NCBI GenBank assembly: GCA_913030605.1
Contig: CAJWEZ010000012.1
Location: forward strand, 18,539-82,538
Direction: 5' to 3'
DNA: 64,000 nucleotides
Source: an uncultured Spirochaeta sp.
GTDB taxonomy: Bacteria > Spirochaetota > Spirochaetia > DSM-27196 > Alkalispirochaetaceae
How positions within the stretch are numbered: position 1 is the stretch's first letter; each line of letters starts with the position of its first letter. Positions 25,911 to 34,866 of the stretch are shown here, in pieces. Made by a program: the position numbers and the translations under genes. The notes under the pieces are model-generated. The model made no database searches. It had not been told where the DNA came from and worked only from the letters and a program-made list of their open reading frames with translations.

Positions 25911-26777
25911 TCAGCGCCAGTCCTTCTGGTATACCGGAAACATGCTCGCATCGCCGTAGTCCTCGATGCGTTTCATGTTCTTCAGCTGTTCCATGTCCGC
26001 GTCGGAGATCTCGAAGTCAACGTCGGCGTTGCTCTTCATGTGATCCGGATTTGCCGTCTTGGGCAGCACAACGAGTCCCAGCTGCAGGTCGTAGCGGATT
26101 CCCAGCTGCGGGATCGAGACGCCGTACTTCTTCGCCATCGTGGCAAGCTTTTCATTCTTGAGCAGCTCGCCGTGACCAACCGGGGAGTACCCTTCGACCA
26201 CGATGTCGTTTTTCCGGCAGTAGTCGATGATCGACGACGGCGTGTTGGTCACGTGGACCAGAATCTGGTTCACCATCGGCTTCACCGTGCAGTCCGAGAC
26301 GATGTTTTCGACGTCCGACGGCTCGAAGTTCGACACCCCGATGGCGCGCAGTTTGCCCGCCTTGTAGGCGTCCTCGAGGGCGCGCCACGCCTCCCGGTTG
26401 CCCTGCTCGTGCCGATCGCTCCCGTTGAACTCCGCCCACGGCTGTGGACTGTGTATGATCATCAGGTCGATGTACTCGAGCCCCATGCGTTTCAGTGATC
26501 CGTCTATCGAGGCGACCGCCTCCTCGTAGTCCTTCACCTCGGCGGCGAGCTTTGTGGTCACGAACAGGTCTTTGCGGGCCACGCCGCTCTTTTTGATTCC
26601 CTCACCGACACCACGCTCGTTCTGATACGCCTGGGCGGTATCGATGTGGCGATAGCCGAGCTTCGTGGCGTCGACCACGGCCTGGACGGCATCGTCGTCG
26701 CTGATAAACCACGTGCCAAGACCGAGCTTCGGGATCTCGACTCCATTGGTCAGGGTGTATGTCTCGTTCAATATCAT
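25911..26777 (-). CDS. Aldo/keto reductase
   Basis: 288 residues from the ATG at 26777, which has AAGGAGAAT upstream. NADPH-dependent TIM-barrel reductase. The catalytic tetrad is seen as Asp/Tyr in RHIDTAQAYQNE, Lys in FVTTKLAAEV and His in DLMIIHSPQPW. The barrel continues with IGVSNFEPSDVENIV and YSPVGHGELL; LVVLPKTANPDHM binds the cofactor phosphate. It probably reduces reactive aldehydes. DUF2255 lies 79 bases upstream on the same strand, and an AraC regulator diverges beyond, suggesting a carbonyl-stress unit. Confidence 0.92.
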   Translation of the reverse strand: MILNETYTLTNGVEIPKLGLGTWFISDDDAVQAVVDATKLGYRHIDTAQAYQNERGVGEGIKKSGVARKDLFVTTKLAAEVKDYEEAVASIDGSLKRMGLEYIDLMIIHSPQPWAEFNGSDRHEQGNREAWRALEDAYKAGKLRAIGVSNFEPSDVENIVSDCTVKPMVNQILVHVTNTPSSIIDYCRKNDIVVEGYSPVGHGELLKNEKLATMAKKYGVSIPQLGIRYDLQLGLVVLPKTANPDHMKSNADVDFEISDADMEQLKNMKRIEDYGDASMFPVYQKDWR

Positions 26778-26856
26778 TGCAGTATTCTCCTTGCTTTGAC
26801 TGGTGTCGGGGTGCGGTTGGTGCCGTGGCGTTTGCCATTGGCGTACAGACGGAGTA

Positions 26857-27249
26857 TTACTCCGCCCGCGGCATGACCCGCACGGTTGCCGCACGGGGCC
26901 CCTCCGCGATCATCGGGGCAAGAAACGGACTGTCGGGGTATTTTTGCCGGTATGCAGCGTCGATTCGATCGTGAATCTCGCCGTCCACCGGCTCGAACGT
27001 CACATCCTTTGTCATCCCCGCCGCAATGATGCGGCCGGCACGCTCCCGAACCGCCGCCTGGTACCATCGCGAGCTCGTCCCGTTGTACGCCCGAACGTAC
27101 AGGGCCTCGTCCACAGCGACGGACCAGATCCACGTGGGAGTGCCGTAGGTTGTGCCGTCCTCACGGAACGGCGAAATGTGCAGATCGTCGGCGGTCGCGA
27201 TCGCCCGAAGCTCATCCGGCGACCACGGGGCGCTCTGTGGTGTACTCAT
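26857..27249 (-). CDS. DUF2255 family protein
   Basis: 130 residues, full length for DUF2255. Family hallmarks are WSPDELRAIATADDLHISPF, TYGTPTWIWSVAVDEALYVR and YNGTSSRWYQAAVRERAGRI. The fold resembles split-barrel nitroreductase/PNPOx-like proteins; the activity is unknown. A GGAGG site lies 10 bases before the ATG. Its leader carries an imperfect inverted repeat and, further up, the motif shared with the cupin operon. It is probably co-expressed with the downstream reductase. Confidence 0.85.
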   Translation of the reverse strand: MSTPQSAPWSPDELRAIATADDLHISPFREDGTTYGTPTWIWSVAVDEALYVRAYNGTSSRWYQAAVRERAGRIIAAGMTKDVTFEPVDGEIHDRIDAAYRQKYPDSPFLAPMIAEGPRAATVRVMPRAE

Positions 27250-27283
27250 AGTGGTGTTCCTCCTTCCAGGTTCAGGGTTCCAA

Positions 27284-27320
27284 TGTAGTGAGACGCGTAC
27301 CCGATCGTCTCTCCACTACA
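27284..27320 (-). promoter_or_regulatory. Imperfect inverted repeat upstream of the DUF2255 gene
   Basis: TGTAGTG-AGACG (27284-27295) faces CGTCT-ctc-CACTACA (27306-27320), 12 pairs with a 3-base bulge. It lies 35-71 bases before the ATG and may be a leader hairpin or a protein site overlapping the promoter. Confidence 0.4.
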
Positions 27321-27353
27321 GATACCCAACCGGAAGCGGTCGGTGGTAGCCGG

Positions 27354-27382
27354 ATCCTGCGGCGTTCTTGCCCGATCGTCCA
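27354..27382. promoter_or_regulatory. 29-bp motif shared with the cupin/AraC intergenic region
   Basis: The stretch contains TTCTTGCC and ATCGTCCA and matches 42058-42086 at 24 of 29 positions. Both copies lie between a divergent AraC-type gene and a minus-strand redox gene, in the same orientation. This suggests a binding site for one or both AraC-type proteins. Confidence 0.6.
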
Positions 27383-27519
27383 AGTCTGTCGGAGAACCGC
27401 GGGAGCAGGTGGACCTCGTCGCGCGGCCCCTGACCGCACCGAAGAAACGCATATTCTGCCTGGGGCCTCCAGGGACGCGTCAACGCTTGAGATGATAGAA
27501 TTGCGGGTACGGACAAGTG

Positions 27520-28353
27520 ATGAGTTACACAAAACTCCACGAGCCGGCATCCTCGGTCAAGGAGTACGTCAGAGGTTATCTGTTTTCGGTCACGACGATC
27601 TACGATCGGTATTTTCCGGCGTGGACGCAGAATTTTCTGTTTCTTCTTCTGGGCGATGTGTATTGTGCGGTCATGTCAAATGGTGACCGGCATCCCGGTT
27701 ACCCAGAGATGGTCGTCGGGCCCCGTTCCTATCCATCTCGCCTTGAGCCGTCCCCCTGCCACAATCGCTCTATCGTTGTGGAGCTTTCGCCGGGAGCGGC
27801 GTTACGATCTGCCGGCGGGAACCCCCGTCTTCTTACGAATCGCATAGCCGATGCGAAAGATGTTTTTCCGACGATATCTGAACTCAAGACGAGTTGCGCG
27901 GCCAGCGACAGCGAAGAGGAGGCATGTGCGATTCTGGACAGCTACTTCGAACACCATTTTCGCACCACCGATGTGGGATTGTTGGGCAACAAACGGCGGG
28001 TTCTTGATCTGCTGGACACGACATACGATTTCCGGAAGCTGGAACAGGGATTGGATGCACTACCGCTCAGCATCCGCCACGTACGACGATTGTTCGCCGG
28101 GATCACTGGTATGTCTCCGTCCCTCTACCTGAGGATACGAAGAATGGAGCAGATTCTTTCCGACTTCCACCGCGATCCGGATATCGACTACCTGACGAGG
28201 ATCTATGATTTCTACGATCAACCACACTTCATTCGCGAATTCAGACGTTTCACCGGTGTCCGGCCGCGACAGTTCCTGAGAGATATGGAGGACGAGAAAC
28301 AGCGAAGGGTACACTACAATTTGTCCCTCCGGTTTTTTGACGATGGTCGTTGA
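27520..28353 (+). CDS. AraC-type helix-turn-helix regulator
   Basis: 277 residues from the ATG at 27520; a GTG one codon earlier is possible. The N-terminal ~150 residues look like the sensor half seen in many small AraC proteins (FLFLLLGDVYCAVMSNGDRH). The C-terminal domain reads LPLSIRHVRRLFAGITGMSP and PHFIREFRRFTGVRPRQFLR; the second helix-turn-helix is well conserved, the first weaker. Base composition is noticeably less GC-rich than its neighbours, hinting at a different origin. It may control the divergent DUF2255/reductase pair through the motif at 27354. Confidence 0.8.
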   Translation: MSYTKLHEPASSVKEYVRGYLFSVTTIYDRYFPAWTQNFLFLLLGDVYCAVMSNGDRHPGYPEMVVGPRSYPSRLEPSPCHNRSIVVELSPGAALRSAGGNPRLLTNRIADAKDVFPTISELKTSCAASDSEEEACAILDSYFEHHFRTTDVGLLGNKRRVLDLLDTTYDFRKLEQGLDALPLSIRHVRRLFAGITGMSPSLYLRIRRMEQILSDFHRDPDIDYLTRIYDFYDQPHFIREFRRFTGVRPRQFLRDMEDEKQRRVHYNLSLRFFDDGR

Positions 28354-28441
28354 CATCCAATACGAACGCCCTCTGATGTCCGAATAATCCAATACAGATG
28401 CGATTACGCAGTACTAACCTCGTGATGAAAGGGGTGTGGGT

Positions 28442-30067
28442 ATGGCGTTATCACAACGAACACCGATCGATCTCCCGTGGCGGAGGGCAGTCAGACGGCG
28501 CGCGATCAGCCGAGCGATTTTGGTCATCGTCGCTTTCTCGTTACTTCCCACCGGTTGTGTCTGGTTCGGCGATCCGGACAACACTTCCGTGGATAGTGAT
28601 CCGGACGATCCCGTGAATAGTCCGCCAGACGATCCCGACGCAGGCGAGAGTCTGGAGCTCAACTGGGGAGAGACGCCCCGCTCGGGTTCCGCCGGAAGCT
28701 ATTTCGCCGCCGTCGCAGCGGCTTCGGGGGAGGGCCTCGTCATCGGCGGCTCCGCGAAAGGCACAATCGATTTTGGTAACGCGATCAATACTACAGCGGG
28801 AAGTTCGGCGACGGCAGCGCTACTTGTCTCCTACGATTCCGACGGAGACGCGAACTGGGCGTTTCAGGAATCCGGCAGTGCCGATTACAGCAACTTCGCG
28901 GCGGTGGCGACCGACTCGAGCGGGAACATTTATGCGCTTGTGCGAATCAAGACAACGTCGACGTGGAACTTCGGGAACGGAATCACGGTGTCCGGCCTTG
29001 TGTCCGGTAATCACGGTGCCGTAGTCAAGTTCAACGCAAGCGGTACCGCGCAGTGGTCCTATGTTCCGACCACTGCCCCGGATCGCTACGAATTCTACGA
29101 TATCGCCGTAGCCGACGGCACCATCTACATCGCCGGCATCCAGCGCGGGAATGGTGAGTTTACCTACGGGAGCGGCGTGACGGCACAGGCGACCGTTGAT
29201 GGCCGCAATCACGCTCTCGTATTGACACTGGACGCAACCAACGGAACGGCCCAGGACGCGGCCACGACCACCGCGTCGCTGTGGGATTCCGTATTCGAAG
29301 GAATAGGCGTCGATGCCGACGGGAACGTGTACGCCGCCGGCAACATGACCGGGACCGGCACCTACTCCTTCGCCGGTAATCCGAGCGATATCGACGTATC
29401 TGGCTCAACCTCGACCAATTTTAACACACTCATTGTGAGTTTTGATTCCAACCTCGACGCGCGCTGGGCAAAAAGTGTCGACAACCTCGGCGCCGGCGGA
29501 AGCGCGGAGTTCTTCGGACTCGCCGTAGGTTCGAACGCGGTCTACGCGGTCGGCAGTTTCCAAGGGACTGCCAACGGATTTGGCAACGGTGTGAGTTATG
29601 CCAGCCAGAGCGACAACGACGAAGGGATCGTCGTCGCCTACGACCACAACGGCACAACTCAGTGGGTCAGTGGGTTGATTTCCGCCGCGAACGACCCGGA
29701 GATTTACTACATCGATGCGGCGACCGACTCCGGCGGCGTGTATGTCGGCGGGTATTTCCTCGGGAACAGCACATCCACCGCCACGGCGACGTTCGGGACG
29801 GGTGTGGGCGTGGAAAGTAGCTTCGAGAGCGAGATGGCCCTCGTGGTGAAGTACGACCTTGATGGTACAGCTGTCGCCGCACAGGGTGCGAGCGGCGAGT
29901 CCTCCGACGCCTATTCTTATGCTGAAGGCATTGCGATCGGGTCAGACGGACAACTCTACGCGGCCGGCGCCGTTACCGATGATGTCCCCGTCACAATCGG
30001 CGGAACCACGTTTGCCGGGGCGAGTGCATCAGGGGCCAATGGGTTGGTGATTTCCTTCAATCCCTAA
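28442..30067 (+). CDS. Intact repeat lipoprotein (SBBP/beta-propeller-like)
   Basis: 541 residues from the ATG at 28442 (AAAGGGG upstream). A lipobox (SLLPTGC) is followed by an Asp/Pro-rich spacer. About seven repeats of ~65 residues follow. Each pairs an 'FGNGV' turn (WNFGNGITVSG, NGFGNGVSYAS, ATFGTGVGVES) with a 'LVvkyDxxGxxqWa' strand (LLVSYDSDGDANWAF, AVVKFNASGTAQWSY, VVAYDHNGTTQWVSG). This pattern predicts a beta-propeller on the cell surface. Function unknown. It is the full-length relative of the broken gene at 16928. Confidence 0.82.
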   Translation: MALSQRTPIDLPWRRAVRRRAISRAILVIVAFSLLPTGCVWFGDPDNTSVDSDPDDPVNSPPDDPDAGESLELNWGETPRSGSAGSYFAAVAAASGEGLVIGGSAKGTIDFGNAINTTAGSSATAALLVSYDSDGDANWAFQESGSADYSNFAAVATDSSGNIYALVRIKTTSTWNFGNGITVSGLVSGNHGAVVKFNASGTAQWSYVPTTAPDRYEFYDIAVADGTIYIAGIQRGNGEFTYGSGVTAQATVDGRNHALVLTLDATNGTAQDAATTTASLWDSVFEGIGVDADGNVYAAGNMTGTGTYSFAGNPSDIDVSGSTSTNFNTLIVSFDSNLDARWAKSVDNLGAGGSAEFFGLAVGSNAVYAVGSFQGTANGFGNGVSYASQSDNDEGIVVAYDHNGTTQWVSGLISAANDPEIYYIDAATDSGGVYVGGYFLGNSTSTATATFGTGVGVESSFESEMALVVKYDLDGTAVAAQGASGESSDAYSYAEGIAIGSDGQLYAAGAVTDDVPVTIGGTTFAGASASGANGLVISFNP

Positions 30068-30328
30068 GGGTGGTCCAGAACTGTAACGCGCAGCGAGTGT
30101 AGTGGTCGTTTCCCCGGGTACAACCGAAGGACCGCATGGAACGGGTCCGATCGCCAGGAGGATCAGCTCGCCGTGGCCGCCGGCGCGGCCACCGGCGACT
30201 ACCCGGCCTCGACACCGGTGACCGCAGTCACAGGTCGAATCGCGGTGGGCGTTTGTCGACCAGTTGTGCGGTCGTCCCGGGGGTACTGTTTCGCACGGCC
30301 AGAGCCCCGCGGTATTCGGAGTTTACCG
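30068..30328. other. Intergenic region without a convincing gene
   Basis: This lies between the repeat lipoprotein and the rhamnosidase, whose 3' ends converge. The only structure seen is a hairpin, GTGGCCG-N6-CGGCCAC (30173-30192). Short open frames here show no recognisable family. Confidence 0.5.
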
Positions 30329-33073
30329 CTACCGAGAAACCGGCACCGATCGCACTGTCATCCCCGGGCCGATCGGCTCACCACGGCTGGTGTCGCCGGA
30401 GGCGCCGTCGGAAGGAAGCTCGAGCGTACCACTCGTGTTGGGCGGCAGCTCCACGGTAACCGACATCTCACCATCCCTGATCGCCCAGGAGACGGCGACA
30501 TCTCCCAGGGGTGACGCATACCGGATGTCGGCCGACGTGATTCCCCCGCCAGGTCGCGGGGCGATCACAAAACTCCTTTCGCCGATGCGCGACCGGCTAA
30601 GGTCGATTCCACCGATCGTGCGGTACATCCACTCCCCCACGGCGCCGTAGGCGTAGTGGTTAAACGAGTTCATCTCGGCACTCCACATCGTACCGTCCGG
30701 CTTCAGGCCGTCCCAGTGCTCCCAGATCGTCGTTGCCCCCTGAGACACCTGGTAGAGCCACGAGGGGTACTCCTCCCGGGTAAGAAGCGCATAGGCCTCC
30801 TCGAGATGTCCGTTCTCAGCGAGCACCGGCAGCAGAAGCGGCGTGCCGAGGAATCCGGTCACGAGGTGGTCGTCGTTCTCGCGAATCAGGGCAATCAGGT
30901 CCCGAACCGTGCGCGCACGGTGCTCCGGTGGCGCCAGATCGAACGCCAGCGCCAGCAGATGCGCGGTCTGCGTCCTCGCCGCCAGCCGCCCGGCGGCGGT
31001 GTAGTATTCCCGACGGAATGCCTCGACGATGCGTCCGTGCAGATCCTGCAGTTCGGCGGCTTCCTGCGTACGCCCAAGGGTCTTTGCGGCACGCGCCGTG
31101 AGGAGCGTGGAATACGCGTAGTACGCCGTCGCGGTCAGGTCGTTCGGCGTGGCGCCAAAGAAGCTGCCTTCTTTGGCGTCCAGGGCAACCCAGTCGCCGA
31201 AGTGGAAACCGCTGTTCCACAGCACCTCGTTCTCGGCGCGCTGACGGATGAAATCGATCCACTTGCGCATGGATGGATACTGCCGTTCCAGCGTCTCACG
31301 GTCGTCGTAGCGATCAAGGAGCGTTGTCGGACACACCACCGCCGCGTCGCCCCACCCGGTCGACGAATGTGTATCCTGGATGTTCGGATCCCGGTGCATG
31401 ACCGCCGAAAGCACGTCGGGAATGACGAACGGAACGCCACCATCTTCGTGCTGTTCCAGTGCGAGGTCCCGGAGCCAGCGACGAAAAAAGCCTCGAACGT
31501 CGGTGAGGTACGCCGCGGTCCCCACAAACACCTGGGCGTCGCCGGTCCATCCGAGGCGTTCGTCGCGCTGCGGACAGTCGGTGGGCACGTGCACCGTGTT
31601 GCCTTTCCAGCCCCACAGAATGTTGCGATGAAGCTGGTTGATTCGGTCGTCGGAGCACGAGAAGCGCAGCGTGGGTTCCATGTCCGAGTGGATCGCCACC
31701 GCCGTGAAATAACGATCGGCGTGGTCGTCCAGATCGGCGGCCATGGTCTCCGGAAGCTCGTCGATTCGGACGTAGCGGAACCCCTGAAAGCTGAAACGCG
31801 GCTCCCAGGACCGCGCACCGGACGCGCCGTCCTGTTCGGCACCAATGGTGTACACTATCCTGTTGCGGGCGCTCCGCAGGTTCTCGGTGTAGAAGTTTCC
31901 GTCGGCGTCGAGGACTTCGGCGTGGGAAAGGACGATCCGCTCGCCCGGGTGACCGACAGCCGCGATCCGAACCCATCCGGTGAGGTTCTGTCCGAAATCG
32001 ATGACCGTTTCGCCGGCGGGCGTGGTGAACACTCGCTGCGGGGAGAGTGTATCCTGGCGGCGCACGGGCGGGCCGTCTTCCGGCTCCACGCGGCTGCCGA
32101 ACGACTCACTGCCCGGAAGCACCTCGCAGGGATGCCACGCAGCAGCGGCGGTTTCCGTGTCGGCTTCGGCACCGGGCTCACACCAGCCCGGGAGGTCCTG
32201 TCCACCGTCGTACTCCTCGCCGTGGTAAAGCTCCGCGTAGACCAGCGGACCGTGGGCCGCCTCCCAGTATTCGGGCGTATCGGTGGCAACGATCGCGGAG
32301 TCCACGAGAGACCGTCGGTTCGCCTCGTCGGTATCCAGAAGCGCAAGCGAAACCGCCGGGCGGTCACCGTAGAGGTTGCGGGCGTCCAGCCACGTGAGAT
32401 CGCCGGCGTACCAACCGTAGCCGAGGACGACACCGACCACGTTCTCGCCTTCCCTCAGGAGATCGGAGACATCGTACGTCTGATGTGTCAGGCGCTGATC
32501 GTAGGCGGTCCATCCCGGCGTCAGCAGATCCTCACCGATGCGAACGCCGTTGATCCAGACCTCGTAGAGGCCCAGGGCGGTCGCGAGCAGTCGGGGCCGC
32601 TCAGGCACGCGATCCAGCGAAAACCGGCGGCGCAGGTACACGGGGCGTGATGCGTCCGGCGGAGCGAGGGCAACCGGTGCGGCGAGAAACGGAACGTCCC
32701 ACCCCACACCGACGGCGGCGGTCTCGAACGCCTCCGCCGTACTCCACTCGCTCTCCCCGCCAGCGCGATCGCGAACCGACACCCGGACGAGGTAGGCCGA
32801 AAGCGGCTCCAGCGCCGGGCCGTCCCATGGGATCCCAAGTGTGCGGGCCGACTCGACCCATCCGGAGTCGCGTACGAGCGTGTGGAACCCCGGTTCCCGC
32901 GCGACCTGGATCCGGTACGCCTGCTGTTGAACCGCGCCGTCGTCGTCTGCGGTCCCGGGTAACGCCACAGGTCTGCCGGAAGCGTCCAGGCGCCAGCTGA
33001 TGGCGGGTGTCACGGTCGACAGGACCGCCGGCAGGTTGAGGTAATCGAGTTTGATGTCGGTTGGAGAAAGCAC
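30329..33073 (-). CDS. GH78 alpha-L-rhamnosidase
   Basis: 914 residues. It has an N-terminal Fn3-like and beta-sandwich region (SAYLVRVSVRDRAGGESEWS; LYEVWINGVRIGEDLLTPGW, the rhamnosidase N domain). The (alpha/alpha)6 catalytic barrel follows with TDCPQRDERLGWTGDAQVF, the conserved acidic catalytic motif, and SQGATTIWEHWDGLKPDGTM. A C-terminal sandwich ends it. There is no signal peptide, so it cleaves imported rhamnosides in the cytoplasm. GTG start with AGGAT upstream, 4 bases after the permease stop. It is the last gene of the transport operon and the best clue to its substrate. Confidence 0.93.
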   Translation of the reverse strand: MLSPTDIKLDYLNLPAVLSTVTPAISWRLDASGRPVALPGTADDDGAVQQQAYRIQVAREPGFHTLVRDSGWVESARTLGIPWDGPALEPLSAYLVRVSVRDRAGGESEWSTAEAFETAAVGVGWDVPFLAAPVALAPPDASRPVYLRRRFSLDRVPERPRLLATALGLYEVWINGVRIGEDLLTPGWTAYDQRLTHQTYDVSDLLREGENVVGVVLGYGWYAGDLTWLDARNLYGDRPAVSLALLDTDEANRRSLVDSAIVATDTPEYWEAAHGPLVYAELYHGEEYDGGQDLPGWCEPGAEADTETAAAAWHPCEVLPGSESFGSRVEPEDGPPVRRQDTLSPQRVFTTPAGETVIDFGQNLTGWVRIAAVGHPGERIVLSHAEVLDADGNFYTENLRSARNRIVYTIGAEQDGASGARSWEPRFSFQGFRYVRIDELPETMAADLDDHADRYFTAVAIHSDMEPTLRFSCSDDRINQLHRNILWGWKGNTVHVPTDCPQRDERLGWTGDAQVFVGTAAYLTDVRGFFRRWLRDLALEQHEDGGVPFVIPDVLSAVMHRDPNIQDTHSSTGWGDAAVVCPTTLLDRYDDRETLERQYPSMRKWIDFIRQRAENEVLWNSGFHFGDWVALDAKEGSFFGATPNDLTATAYYAYSTLLTARAAKTLGRTQEAAELQDLHGRIVEAFRREYYTAAGRLAARTQTAHLLALAFDLAPPEHRARTVRDLIALIRENDDHLVTGFLGTPLLLPVLAENGHLEEAYALLTREEYPSWLYQVSQGATTIWEHWDGLKPDGTMWSAEMNSFNHYAYGAVGEWMYRTIGGIDLSRSRIGERSFVIAPRPGGGITSADIRYASPLGDVAVSWAIRDGEMSVTVELPPNTSGTLELPSDGASGDTSRGEPIGPGMTVRSVPVSR

Positions 33074-33077
33074 TGTG

Positions 33078-33923
33078 TTATCCTTTGACCGCGCCGGCGA
33101 CGACTCCCGCCACGATCCGTTTGTTGAAGACGATAAACGCCACGAGCGGCGGCAGGGAAATCAGGAGCACGTTCGAAAAGAGCAGATTCCACTGCGTCGC
33201 GTACCGACTCATGAAGTTGTAAAGCGTAAGCTGGACGGTAACGTTTTCCGCCCCGGGAAGAAAATACAGCGGATGCACGAAGTCGTTAAAGATGAAGACC
33301 GCGGAGAGCACGATCACCGTCGCCGTCACCGGCTTCACCAACGGCAGGATAATCCGCCAGTACAGCTGCCACGGTGAGGCCCCTTCGATCAGAGCCGACT
33401 CGTCCATCTCCTGCGGGATCGACACCATGTAGGCACGGTACAGGACGATCGTCACCGGCAGGTTAATGGCGACCTCGATGAGGACCATGCTGTAGAGTGT
33501 CTTGAAGATTCCCAGCGTCTGCAAAAGCTTGATCGTGGGCACCACCGCCGGTGGCACCATGAGTCCGGCGAGCACGAGAAACATGATCGGCGTCACCGCC
33601 TTGCCGCGGCGCCGCTGGAGCACCATACCCGACATCGCTCCGACGACGATCAGGATCACGATCGATGACACGGTGATCACCGAACTGTTCCAGAACGCCC
33701 GCAGGACCGCGCCGTCCCGCGCTGCAATCACCTCCCCGAGGTTTGCCAGGTACTGCGGCGACTCGGGGAGCGCCATGCGCATTTCCGCCGCCTGCGGCAC
33801 GTCCATTCCGGCGTTCAGCGCCACAAAGACGAGCGGTGCACCGAACAGGACGGTAATGAGCACGGCAAACACCAGTTGCACGATCTCCCGAATCACCCGC
33901 CGGGGAAGTCCGGTCAACGTCAT
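33078..33923 (-). CDS. Carbohydrate ABC transporter permease, MalG type
   Basis: 281 residues; the ATG at 33923 overlaps the preceding stop (ATGA). Six helices. The cytoplasmic EAA loop is clear: MDESALIEGASPWQLYWRII followed by LPLVKP. It ends in the MalG-type C-terminus (NVLLISLPPLVAFIVFNKRI). It pairs with the MalF-type gene upstream to form the membrane channel. No ATPase gene is present in the locus, so a shared MsmK-type ATPase encoded elsewhere is likely. Confidence 0.93.
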   Translation of the reverse strand: MTLTGLPRRVIREIVQLVFAVLITVLFGAPLVFVALNAGMDVPQAAEMRMALPESPQYLANLGEVIAARDGAVLRAFWNSSVITVSSIVILIVVGAMSGMVLQRRRGKAVTPIMFLVLAGLMVPPAVVPTIKLLQTLGIFKTLYSMVLIEVAINLPVTIVLYRAYMVSIPQEMDESALIEGASPWQLYWRIILPLVKPVTATVIVLSAVFIFNDFVHPLYFLPGAENVTVQLTLYNFMSRYATQWNLLFSNVLLISLPPLVAFIVFNKRIVAGVVAGAVKG

Positions 33924-34789
33924 CACAGCGTCACCTCCTTCCGATTAAGAAACCAGAACAGCGGTACGGCGATCGCCGCAACCACGAAGAAAAGAATGAC
34001 GTTTCCGGCCGTCGCGAGTCCGTAGAAACCGGCCTGGTACTGTTTGTAGATGATTGACGCGATCAGGTCGGTGGAGAACCCGGGCCCCCCGCCGGTCATC
34101 GTCCAGACGAGGTCGAAGGTGCGAAGCCCGCCGATCATCGCCAGCAGAAGGACGGAGTTGGTCGCCGGTCGCGAGAGCGGCACGGTCACGTGCCACACCT
34201 GGCGCCAGAAGCCCCCACCGTCGATGGACACCGCCTCGTAGTAGTCGCGCGGGATCGCCTGCATTCCGGCGATGAAAATCACCGTGGCGATGCCGACGCC
34301 GCGCCACACGTCCACGAGAGACACCGAGAGCATCGCGATGTCCACGTTCCCGAGCCAGTTGGGACCACTGATCCCGAACAGAGCCAGGGTGCGGTTGATC
34401 GCACCGTGCGCGGGATGCATGAGGCGCCGAAAGGTGATACCGACGGCGACGATACTGAGGATCGTCGGAAAGAACACGATCGAGCGCAGAAACCCCGTGA
34501 ATCGGATCCCCATCGTCAGGACAAGTCCCAGCGCGAAGCCAAGGACGACCTTCGACAGGGCGGTTACGGTCGCGAAAAACAGCGTGTTCCGGAATCCAAC
34601 CTTGAGTGAGGACTCCTGGAAAAACATGATGAAGTTCTCGAGCCCGATAAACTCCCAGTCGAAGAGCGTCCACCGCGTGAGACTGAAAAAGAACGACATG
34701 AACGTGGGCGCGATAAAAAAGGTCACGTAGATCAGACCCGCGGGAACGAGGAACCAATAGCTGTACGTGTTGTTGAGCAGCTTCTTCAT
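33923..34789 (-). CDS. Carbohydrate ABC transporter permease, MalF type
   Basis: 288 residues from the ATG at 34789 (GGAGACG upstream). The N-terminus MKKLLNNTYSYWFLVPAG is the usual first helix. The EAA loop reads YYEAVSIDGGGFWRQVWHVT, then VPLSRP. Its partner is the MalG-type protein immediately downstream. A stable hairpin lies between this gene and the binding-protein gene. Confidence 0.93.
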   Translation of the reverse strand: MKKLLNNTYSYWFLVPAGLIYVTFFIAPTFMSFFFSLTRWTLFDWEFIGLENFIMFFQESSLKVGFRNTLFFATVTALSKVVLGFALGLVLTMGIRFTGFLRSIVFFPTILSIVAVGITFRRLMHPAHGAINRTLALFGISGPNWLGNVDIAMLSVSLVDVWRGVGIATVIFIAGMQAIPRDYYEAVSIDGGGFWRQVWHVTVPLSRPATNSVLLLAMIGGLRTFDLVWTMTGGGPGFSTDLIASIIYKQYQAGFYGLATAGNVILFFVVAAIAVPLFWFLNRKEVTL

Positions 34790-34811
34790 AGTGCGTCTCC
34801 AAAAACACGGC

Positions 34812-34832
34812 ACCCGGGACACTGTCCCGGGT
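34812..34832 (-). terminator. Hairpin between binding-protein and permease genes
   Basis: ACCCGGGAC (34812-34820) pairs with GTCCCGGGT (34824-34832), nine pairs and a 3-base loop. It lies 34 bases after the binding-protein stop. Such intercistronic hairpins often allow much more binding protein than permease to be made. Confidence 0.6.
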
Positions 34833-34866
34833 ACCGATCTGGAATGACCTTCACGTCGGGGAAGGT

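Noticed and set aside
30068..30328. Small open frames (for example from 30136 or 30173) as genes
   Set aside because: No ribosome site, Arg-rich composition, and they run antisense into the rhamnosidase 3' end.
30656..32650. 664-codon plus-strand open frame
   Set aside because: It is a GC-driven shadow of the GH78 rhamnosidase; the product is Arg/Val-rich with no family features.
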